Shown here one piece after another: positions 57,485-64,000 of a stretch of 64,000 bases of DNA (position 1 is its first letter; each line of letters opens with the position of its first letter). Made by a program: the position numbers and the translations under genes. A model generated the notes under the pieces. It did no database searches. It was not told the origin of the DNA and saw only the letters and a program-made list of their open reading frames with translations. The DNA is taken from positions 62,001 through 126,000 of the forward strand of contig NZ_KI421455.1 of NCBI RefSeq assembly GCF_000472705.1, read 5' to 3'. The DNA comes from Mesorhizobium erdmanii USDA 3471. Its GTDB lineage: Bacteria > Pseudomonadota > Alphaproteobacteria > Rhizobiales > Rhizobiaceae.

Positions 57485-60400
57485 CTATTCCGCGGGCTCC
57501 ATATTTGTGTAGGCGGCTTCCTCGAGTTCGCGCTTGAGGCGCGTCTCCTCATGGGTCTTGGGGGTGACGAAGCGGCCAAGCAGGAGATAGGCGACCGGCG
57601 TCAGGAACAGTGTCGAGATGGTGGCCAGCCCCAGCCCGCCGACGATCACCCAGCCGAGCGCCACGCGTGCCTCGGCACCCGCGCCCGCCGCGAGCACCAG
57701 CGGCAGGCCGCCGAGGATGGTGCAGATCATCGTCATCATCACCGGCCGCAGCCGGATCGTCGAGGCCTGCTCGATCGCCTCGCGGACACCAAGCCCACGG
57801 TCGCGCAGCTGGTTCGCGAACTCGACGATCAGGATGCCGTTCTTGGCCATGACGCCAACCAGGAGCACCAGGCCGATCTGGCTGTAGGCGTTGAGGCTGG
57901 TGCCTGACAGCAACTGCGCGAAGATGGCGCAGGCCAGCCCGAGCGGCACCGTTGCCATGATGATGACGGCGCTGACGAAGCTTTCGAACTGGGCGGCCAG
58001 CACCAGAAGGATGATGACCAGCGCGAAGCCGAAGATGGTGACCATGGCGCTGTTGGTTTCACCCAGCGTCGCGGCCTCGGCCAGCGGCAGGATGCGGCTG
58101 CCCCGCGGCAGCAGCGGCGTGGCGATTGCCTCGGCTTGGCTCAGCGCATCGCCAAGCGCGAAATCGCCGGAAAGGTTGGAGGTGATGGCCACCGATGGCT
58201 GCTGCTGCTCGCGCGACAGCGATGGCGGCACCGCGCGCTCGGTAAGAGTGGCGATGGTCAACATCGGCACGAAGCGGCCGTCGCCTGTCTTCAGGAAGAC
58301 ATTTTCTAGATCGGTCGGATCGTTGATCGGATTGGTGGTCGAGACCAGCTTCACGCCATAGCTGCGGTCGGCGATGTAGACGTCGACGACATCATTGCCG
58401 TCGAGCATTGCCTGCATGGTGTTGGCGAGGCCGGTAATGTCGATGCCAAGGTCCGAGGCGCGCTCGCGGTCGATGGCGACGGCCAGTTGCGGCTGCGTCG
58501 GGTCGATCGACAGGCGCGGCGTCTGAAAGCGCGGGTCTTTCTGCATCTCGGCGATGATCTTGACCGCCGCCTCGCCGAGCGCCTTGCGATTGTTGCCGAC
58601 CAGCGCGAATTGCAGGCCGTTGCCGGCGCCGCGAATGCCGAGGCTGTTGGGCTGTACCGGGAAGATGCGCACGCTCGGCACCTGCCTGGTCAGTTGGCTG
58701 ATCTCGGCCATGATCTCCTGCTGGCTGCGGCTGCGCTCGTTCCAGGGCGCCAGCGTCATCACCATGAAGCCGGAATTGTAAGAGCCGTTCTGCCCGGCAT
58801 TCTCGAAAGTCGAGCGGATTTCGCCGGAATCGCGCATCGGCTGGATCAGCTTCTCGATCTTCTGCATCTGCTGCGTCGTGTAATCGAGGCTGACGCCTTG
58901 CGGGGCATTGATGCGCAACAGCACGGCCGCGCGGTCCTCGGTCGGCGTCAGTTCCTGGCGGATGGTGCCGAACAGGGTGAAGGCGGTACCGGCAAACAGT
59001 ACCGCGACCAGAACCACGATCCACGGCGCATCGAGGCAAGCGTGCAGGGTCCGCTTGTAAGCTGCATTCAATGCGCCGCCGATACGCGCGCCGATGCCGC
59101 GGCCGCCCTCGTGGTGGAGCGAGGCGCCGGTCAGCATGCGCGAGGCGAGCATCGGGCAAAGCGTGAGCGCCACCACGCACGACAGAAGCACCGACATCGC
59201 AAGCACGAAGCCGAATTCGCGGAACAGGCCGCCGGTCTGTCCGGGCAGGAAGGAGATCGGCACGAAGACGGCGACCAGCGTCAGCGTCGTGGCGACGACG
59301 GCGAAGAACACTTCCTGGGCGCCGAGCACGGCGGCCGCGCGCGGCCCCATGCCTTCATTGCGCCGCCGCACGATGTTTTCCAGGACCACGATGGCATCGT
59401 CCACCACCAGTCCGGTCGCCAGCACCATGGCGAGCAGCGTCAGGATGTTGACGGAGAAGCCGGCCAGATAGATGGCGGCGATGGTGCCGATCATGGCGAC
59501 TGGCATCGACAGGCCCGGGATCAACGTGGCGCGCCAGTCGAGCAGGAACATGTAGATGACGATCAGCACCATCGTTACCGACAGGCCGAGGGCGATCTCG
59601 ACCTCGTGGACCGCGCCCTTGACGAAGACGGCATCGTCGCTGGTGATCTTGATCGCCATACCCTTGGGCAGGTTCTCCTGCAGCTTGGCGACGGCGGCCT
59701 GGACACCGGTCGAAATATCCAGCGTGTTCGATTCCGCCTGGCGGATGATGCCGATGCCGATGCCGGTCTTGCCATCGGAGCGCAGCGTGGTCTGGCCGAC
59801 ATCGGGCCCGAGCGTGACGGTGGCGACGTCGCGGATGCGGGTCGTGCCGCCGATGACGATGTTTTCGAATTCCTCGGGCGTGGTCACGTCGGCCGTGGTG
59901 CGCACGATCAGGTCCTGGTTGGTCGTGGTGATCGAACCGGCCGGGGAATCGAAGGCGACGGAAGCCAGGGCTTTCCTGAGATCGGCAACCGTGAAGCCGA
60001 GGCTGGCGAGCTTGTTCTGGTCGACGTCGATGCGGAATATCTTGTCGCGGTCGCCGTAGACCTGAACGTCGGCGACGCCGGGCACGGCGGCCAGTTCGTC
60101 CTCGATTTGGTCCTGGACCACGACGGTCATGTCCTGGATCGACATGTTGTCGGAGGTCACCGCCAGCCGCATCACCGCGTCGGAATTGGCGTCGGCCTTG
60201 ACGATGCGCGGGGGATCGGCGGTGTCCGGGATCTGGTTGGCGACGCGGCCGACTGCATCGCGCACGTCGGAGGCGGCGACATTGAGGTCGACGCCGTCGT
60301 TGAATTCGATGGTGACGCGGCTTGAGCCGAAGGAAGAGGAAGACGAGATCGACTTGACGCCGGAGACGCGGGCGACGGCGCCCTCGATCGTGTCGGTCAA

Positions 60401-60616
60401 CTCGCGGTCGACGGTTTCGGCGGCGGCGCCCTCGAAGGTGGTCGAGACCGTCACCACGGCACGGTCGACGTCGGGCAATTCGCGGATCTCGACGCCGTAG
60501 AAGGCCGCGAGGCCGGCTACCGCGATAAGGACGTTGAGCACGAAGGCCATGACCGGCCTTCGGATGAACAGGGCGGTGAAGCCGGTATCGCTGGCGGCGT
60601 TGACGGGTGCGGTCAT
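57485..60616 (-). CDS. Efflux RND transporter permease
   Basis: A 1043-residue inner-membrane permease of the HAE1/RND family, driven by proton flow and working with a periplasmic adaptor and an outer-membrane channel. The N-terminus is FIRRPVMAFVLNVLIAVAGL; helix 4 carries LVVDDAIVVLENIVRRRNEG with the acidic proton-relay pair near residue 405; the second half repeats (FVSAVIIMATVPLGLACAIF). The last ~20 residues (KTHEETRLKRELEEAAYTNM) are charged. Its start overlaps the adaptor stop by four bases. No outer-membrane channel gene is next to it, so the pump may use a shared one. Confidence 0.95.
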   Translation of the reverse strand: MTAPVNAASDTGFTALFIRRPVMAFVLNVLIAVAGLAAFYGVEIRELPDVDRAVVTVSTTFEGAAAETVDRELTDTIEGAVARVSGVKSISSSSSFGSSRVTIEFNDGVDLNVAASDVRDAVGRVANQIPDTADPPRIVKADANSDAVMRLAVTSDNMSIQDMTVVVQDQIEDELAAVPGVADVQVYGDRDKIFRIDVDQNKLASLGFTVADLRKALASVAFDSPAGSITTTNQDLIVRTTADVTTPEEFENIVIGGTTRIRDVATVTLGPDVGQTTLRSDGKTGIGIGIIRQAESNTLDISTGVQAAVAKLQENLPKGMAIKITSDDAVFVKGAVHEVEIALGLSVTMVLIVIYMFLLDWRATLIPGLSMPVAMIGTIAAIYLAGFSVNILTLLAMVLATGLVVDDAIVVLENIVRRRNEGMGPRAAAVLGAQEVFFAVVATTLTLVAVFVPISFLPGQTGGLFREFGFVLAMSVLLSCVVALTLCPMLASRMLTGASLHHEGGRGIGARIGGALNAAYKRTLHACLDAPWIVVLVAVLFAGTAFTLFGTIRQELTPTEDRAAVLLRINAPQGVSLDYTTQQMQKIEKLIQPMRDSGEIRSTFENAGQNGSYNSGFMVMTLAPWNERSRSQQEIMAEISQLTRQVPSVRIFPVQPNSLGIRGAGNGLQFALVGNNRKALGEAAVKIIAEMQKDPRFQTPRLSIDPTQPQLAVAIDRERASDLGIDITGLANTMQAMLDGNDVVDVYIADRSYGVKLVSTTNPINDPTDLENVFLKTGDGRFVPMLTIATLTERAVPPSLSREQQQPSVAITSNLSGDFALGDALSQAEAIATPLLPRGSRILPLAEAATLGETNSAMVTIFGFALVIILLVLAAQFESFVSAVIIMATVPLGLACAIFAQLLSGTSLNAYSQIGLVLLVGVMAKNGILIVEFANQLRDRGLGVREAIEQASTIRLRPVMMTMICTILGGLPLVLAAGAGAEARVALGWVIVGGLGLATISTLFLTPVAYLLLGRFVTPKTHEETRLKRELEEAAYTNMEPAE

Positions 60617-61764
60617 GAGCCTTCGGCGGTGTTGGCTGCGCGCTGGTCCTGGCCGGCGATGCGGACTTCGCCGCCCTCGCTGACGCTCTGCGTGCCTTCG
60701 GTCACGACCATGTCGCCGCTGTCGATCTCGGCGTCGATAAGCACGGTCTCGGTGTTGCGCTGGATGATGCGCACCGGCACGCGTCTGGCCTTACCCCCCT
60801 CGACCTGCCAGACATAGGCACCGTCCGAGCCCCACAGGATCGCCAGCGGGCTGACGGCCGGATAGGTCTCGCCGTGGAATTTCATGGTGATGGAGAACGA
60901 CATGCCGGCGCGCAGCGAATCCGCGGGATTGGCGATCTTGGCCTTGACCAGCAGCGTGCGGCTCTTCTCGTCGATGTGATTGTCGATGGCCGATACCGTA
61001 CCGGTATAGGCGTTGCTGGGGTTGGCGATCGGTGTCGCCGTCAGTTGCGCGCCGACCTTGACGGCGGCTGCGAAACGCTCGGGCACCTGGAAATCGACGA
61101 GGATCGACGAGCGGTCGTCGAGCGTGGCGATCGCCGACTGGTTGGTGACATAGTTGCCGGCCGAGATCGGCAGGATGCCGACGGTGCCTGATATCGGTGC
61201 CAGGACAGACCGACGTTGCAATGCGAGCTCCGCATCCTGAAGCGCCAGCTTGGCGCCTGCCAGAACCACCTCGGCGTCGGCAACGGCGACCGGCGTCGCG
61301 GCATTGGAAGCACGCAGCGATTTCACGCGATCGAGCTTGGATTGCGCGTCCTGCAAGGCGAGCTTGGCCCGGTCCTGAGAGATGATCTCGGTCTCGGAAT
61401 CGAGCGTGGCGATGATCCGTCCCTTGTCGACATGACTGCCGGACTCGACCAGCAGTTCGGCAAGGCGGCCGGAGCTGTAGGGATTGACGGTCACCGAGGC
61501 GTTGGCGCGGCCGGTGCCTATCGCCCGCAGGCGGTCGTTGATAACAGCCGAGGCGGCCGGCGATGCGACGATGGTGGCGATCTGGACGCCGCGGCGCCCC
61601 GACTGCCGGGAGCCAGCCGCCGTTTCTTTCGCCGTCGCGCCATGGGTCCAGTCCATGCCCCAGTGCGCCAGCACTTCGGGAGCGCCGGGGTAGAAGCGCG
61701 CCCACGCGGCCGCGGCGACGACCACGACGACAAACCCAAGGACAATCTGTTTCCAGCGCGACAT
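60613..61764 (-). CDS. Efflux RND periplasmic adaptor subunit
   Basis: A 383-residue membrane fusion protein. An N-terminal membrane anchor (WKQIVLGFVVVVVAAAAWAR) is followed by a biotinyl-lipoyl-like hairpin domain (VNPYSSGRLAELLVESGSHV, KGRIIATLDSETEIISQDRA, and the second half APISGTVGILPISAGNYVT) with a coiled-coil between them, then a beta-barrel domain (VGAQLTATPIANPSNAYTGT). The ATG at 61764 is used, since the longer frame adds a non-conserved part. It overlaps the permease start by four bases. Confidence 0.92.
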   Translation of the reverse strand: MSRWKQIVLGFVVVVVAAAAWARFYPGAPEVLAHWGMDWTHGATAKETAAGSRQSGRRGVQIATIVASPAASAVINDRLRAIGTGRANASVTVNPYSSGRLAELLVESGSHVDKGRIIATLDSETEIISQDRAKLALQDAQSKLDRVKSLRASNAATPVAVADAEVVLAGAKLALQDAELALQRRSVLAPISGTVGILPISAGNYVTNQSAIATLDDRSSILVDFQVPERFAAAVKVGAQLTATPIANPSNAYTGTVSAIDNHIDEKSRTLLVKAKIANPADSLRAGMSFSITMKFHGETYPAVSPLAILWGSDGAYVWQVEGGKARRVPVRIIQRNTETVLIDAEIDSGDMVVTEGTQSVSEGGEVRIAGQDQRAANTAEGS

Positions 61765-61967
61765 CGACACTCCAGCGGCAAACAATCGTCTGCCGGTTCC
61801 AGGTGAAAGCGGATGCAGCGACGACAAGGGCTGGGGGGCAAAACCGGCCACCCCCACTCCCGATATCATCGGTTTATGGCAATTATCACGCAATCGTGCA
61901 CATTAAATCTCGGTAACGTGATGTCCGCGCGCTTGATCAGGGGCGGATGCGCTTGCCCGGAGCCCGC

Positions 61968-62795
61968 TTAACGCAGCCCTTCCATTTCCCGAATACGCCG
62001 AGCGCCGTCGGCCTCGAGCTGCCTCGTAACGGCGCCGATCAGCGTTTCGGCGACGACGAAAAGTGCCGCCGAGGAATCCCATGCGGACGGCACCGCGGTC
62101 CGTCCGGCGATGACATGGCGGGCAAACCTGGCAATCGGCGACAGCCACTGGTCGGTGAACAGCACGATCTGGACGCCGCGCTGATGCGCCTTCTCGGCGA
62201 AGCGGACGAGGCTGTCCTGGTAGCGCCTGATGTCGAAGATCACCAGCACGTCGCGCTTGCTCATGTCGATCAGCCGGTCGCGCCACATGCTCTCCTGTCC
62301 GGCGAGGTGGAAGACATCGGGCTGGATGACGGCGAGGTGGGCGGCCATGTAACGCGCCAGCGGGTCGGTGAAGCGGCCGCCGATGAGGAATGTCTTGCCA
62401 CGCCGTTCGGCGAGCCGGGCGGCGATGTCGGCAAGCTGCTTGTCGGAGAGGTGGCGGAAGGTCTCGCGCATATTGTCGAGCGTCGCCTCCAGCATCGGTG
62501 AGGCCGTGCCGCCGCCGGGCGAGGGCGGGTTGAGCGTGCGGATCGCCGGCGACTGCAGTTGCGCCGCCAGTTCGTCCTGCAGGCTCGACTGGAATTCCGG
62601 ATAGTTCTGGAATCCGAGCCGGGCCACGAAGCGCAGGATGGTCGGCGAGGAGACGCCGGCGGCGGTCGAGAATTCGGCGACCGTCTTCAGGCCGATCATC
62701 GGATAGCTGGCAATCAGCGTCTGCGCCGCGCGCCGTTCGCCGGCCGGCATCGTGCCGATGCGGTCGGCGATCAGTTCGGCAATGCTGGAAATCAT
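61968..62795 (-). CDS. MurR/RpiR family transcriptional regulator
   Basis: A 275-residue regulator with an N-terminal helix-turn-helix (SSIAELIADRIGTMPAGERR, then VAEFSTAAGVSSPTILRFVA) and a C-terminal sugar isomerase (SIS) domain (KTFLIGGRFTDPLARYMAAH). RpiR proteins usually sense a phosphosugar or a metabolite. The ATG at 62795 lies at the usual N-terminus. It diverges from the N-formylglutamate amidohydrolase gene, with 137 bases between their starts, and is probably its regulator. Target sites may be the inverted CTGTAT/ATACAG pair in that gap. Confidence 0.87.
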   Translation of the reverse strand: MISSIAELIADRIGTMPAGERRAAQTLIASYPMIGLKTVAEFSTAAGVSSPTILRFVARLGFQNYPEFQSSLQDELAAQLQSPAIRTLNPPSPGGGTASPMLEATLDNMRETFRHLSDKQLADIAARLAERRGKTFLIGGRFTDPLARYMAAHLAVIQPDVFHLAGQESMWRDRLIDMSKRDVLVIFDIRRYQDSLVRFAEKAHQRGVQIVLFTDQWLSPIARFARHVIAGRTAVPSAWDSSAALFVVAETLIGAVTRQLEADGARRIREMEGLR

Positions 62796-62852
62796 CTTTT
62801 CCCCCACCCGTTGGCTTGGCCTTAGAGATCGCATTTGACAAAGCCGGACAAA

Positions 62853-62909
62853 CTGTATGAAATCATCCATAGGGACGCAATGAGGCAAAATACGTAACAT
62901 ACGATACAG
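62853..62909. promoter_or_regulatory. Candidate RpiR binding region between divergent genes
   Basis: The divergent gap contains CTGTAT at 62853-62858 and its exact reverse complement ATACAG at 62904-62909, and inside that a smaller inverted pair CGTA-aca-TACG at 62893-62903. This is the expected position for an operator controlling both the regulator and the amidohydrolase genes. The assignment is an inference. Confidence 0.35.
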
Positions 62910-62932
62910 CGCTCCCCGGGGACGGCAGGACT

Positions 62933-63751
62933 ATGGAGACAGCGCGGCCCGCCAGCCATGCATCGTCCGATTCCGTGAGGGTGACGAACCCGCGCGGAGC
63001 GAGTCCCTTCGTGCTTACCTGCGACCACGCTTCCAATTTCCTGCCCGCCGAATTCGGCACGCTCGGCCTTGCCGTCGAGGACCTGTCCCGCCACATCGCC
63101 TGGGATCCCGGCGCGCTGCCGGTGGCGATGCGTATGGCGCAGGCGCTCGATGCGACGCTGGTCGAGACCCGCATCTCGCGTCTGGTCGTCGACTGCAACC
63201 GGCCGCTCGACGCGCCGGACCTGGTGCCGCCGGTCAGCGAGACGACGGCCATACCGGGAAATACCGGCCTGACGGAAAAGCAGCGCGCGGCGCGGGTCGC
63301 CCTGTCGTGGCAGCCATTTCACGGCGCGATAGAGCACATCATCGAGGAACGGCTGGCGCGTGGTCAGGAGACGCGGCTGGTTTCCGTCCATTCCTTCACG
63401 CCGGTCTACAAGGGCTACGACCGGCCGTGGCATATCGGCATCATCCATGACGACGACCGCCGGCTGGCGTCGCCGCTGATAGCGGCGCTCAAGCGGCTTG
63501 CCGGCATCACCGTCGGCGTCAACGAACCCTATTCGCCTGCCGATCGCGTCTATTTCACGCTGGAACGGCATGCGCGCTCGCGCGGGCTCCCTTGCGCGAT
63601 GATCGAAATCCGCAACGATGAAATCTCCGGCGAGACCGGGCAGCGGAAATGGGCGGATCTGCTCACAGGCATTTTTTCAGATCTGGAACCACAGGAGGCC
63701 AGGGGTTCTAGATCAATCGCAGTCGGAAAGTCAGTTCAATCGGCCAGCTAA
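62933..63751 (+). CDS. N-formylglutamate amidohydrolase family protein
   Basis: A 272-residue protein of the FGase family, which hydrolyses N-formylglutamate, a histidine-breakdown product, to glutamate and formate; many family members act on other amides. Motifs are FVLTCDHASNFLPAEFGTLG (the zinc-site CDHASN), DPGALPVAMRMAQALDATLV, VVDCNRPLDAPDLVPPVSET and ETRLVSVHSFTPVYKGYDRP. The gene follows a divergent RpiR regulator and is followed by an amino-acid permease gene, suggesting uptake and breakdown of an amino-acid derivative. No hut gene is nearby. Confidence 0.87.
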   Translation: METARPASHASSDSVRVTNPRGASPFVLTCDHASNFLPAEFGTLGLAVEDLSRHIAWDPGALPVAMRMAQALDATLVETRISRLVVDCNRPLDAPDLVPPVSETTAIPGNTGLTEKQRAARVALSWQPFHGAIEHIIEERLARGQETRLVSVHSFTPVYKGYDRPWHIGIIHDDDRRLASPLIAALKRLAGITVGVNEPYSPADRVYFTLERHARSRGLPCAMIEIRNDEISGETGQRKWADLLTGIFSDLEPQEARGSRSIAVGKSVQSAS

Positions 63752-63769
63752 GAATAGGGGAACTCTGAC

Positions 63770-64000
63770 ATGACAACACCTGATCACTCCGACAAGTCGG
63801 AGGACACAAAAATCCTCCACAACATGGGCTACGCCCAGGAATTGGCTCGCCGCATGAGCGGCTTCTCCAACTTCGCCATTTCCTTCTCGATCATCTGCAT
63901 TCTGGCGGGCGGCATTACGTCTTTCCCGCTGGCCATGGCCACCGGCAGCGGTTTCGAGGCGACCATCGGCTGGGTAATCGGCGGCGTCTTTGCGCTCGTG
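63770..64000 (+). CDS. APC family amino-acid permease (5' part)
   Basis: The first 77 residues of an amino-acid/polyamine transporter; the gene runs past the window end. After a polar start (MTTPDHSDKSEDTKILHNMG) comes YAQELARRMSGFSNFAISFS, the family's first-helix signature, then IICILAGGITSFPLAMATGS and GFEATIGWVIGGVFALV. The pattern resembles GABA, ethanolamine or polyamine permeases. It starts 18 bases after the amidohydrolase stop, so the two are probably co-transcribed, and its substrate is likely related to the amidohydrolase's. Confidence 0.85.
   Translation, partial: MTTPDHSDKSEDTKILHNMGYAQELARRMSGFSNFAISFSIICILAGGITSFPLAMATGSGFEATIGWVIGGVFALV

Noticed and set aside
1..64000. CRISPR arrays, transposases, phage genes or rRNA
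   Set aside because: No regularly spaced repeats, transposase-type proteins or rRNA sequence were seen; the tandem repeats at 47346-47395 are adjoining copies without spacers.

Overview
This 64 kb stretch looks like ordinary chromosome from a high-GC alphaproteobacterium of the Rhizobiales, most likely Mesorhizobium or a close Phyllobacteriaceae relative. The evidence is gene content rather than any marker gene: ubiE-ubiB-coaBC, IalB, two DUF992 proteins, DUF982 and DUF6894 proteins, soxBDAG, thuAB-like genes, rhizobial-type intergenic palindromes, and almost no low-GC or mobile DNA. No transposase, phage gene, rRNA or CRISPR array is visible. One tRNA gene (tRNA-Ser GGA) is present. The assignment is made by recognition of protein families, not by a database search.

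Layout. 1-2.5 kb: the end of a TctA-type tricarboxylate permease followed by a family III CoA-transferase and a citryl-CoA lyase-like protein. 2.5-4.5 kb: NUDIX protein, small secreted protein, a broken autotransporter tail and IalB. 4.5-8.5 kb: ubiE-ubiB-coaBC on the minus strand, with CoaBC carrying an unusual N-terminal ribbon-helix-helix (FitA-like) domain. 8.6-19.4 kb: a nucleoside salvage island: add and upp on plus; a minus-strand run of BmpA-type nucleoside ABC transporter genes, cdd, purine nucleoside phosphorylase and deoA; and the substrate-binding protein set apart by slyX and an anti-sigma-like gene. 19.7-24.9 kb: msrA, membrane proteins, tRNA-Ser, small rhizobial proteins, a Crp/Fnr regulator and a DUF892 ferritin-like protein. 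25.2-33.5 kb: a complete kdpFABCDE potassium system with two extra small membrane-protein reading frames. 33.5-39.4 kb: MFS exporter, tandem DUF992 proteins, TPR lipoprotein, ribosomal protein S21, SET-domain protein and a HEAT-like unknown. 39.5-46.9 kb: sarcosine oxidase soxBDAG, then ThuA/ThuB-like sugar oxidation genes. 47-53.8 kb: a small secreted protein behind three palindromic operators, a TetR regulator, and an acyl-CoA cluster with a phosphotransferase and an acyl-CoA dehydrogenase resembling the two halves of ACAD11. 54-57.4 kb: a four-gene membrane glycosylation cassette. 57.5-61.8 kb: an RND efflux pump. 61.9-64 kb: RpiR regulator divergent from N-formylglutamate amidohydrolase and an amino-acid permease that runs off the window.

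Most of the window is well-known metabolism. The points most worth a second look are the FitA-CoaBC fusion with a 10-bp inverted repeat over its own start codon, the split ACAD11-like locus (possible 4-hydroxyacyl-CoA catabolism through a phosphorylated intermediate), the extra small proteins in the kdp operon, the TCGTAC palindrome triplet by the TetR gene, and the GT87/GT2/ChbG/GtrA cassette.
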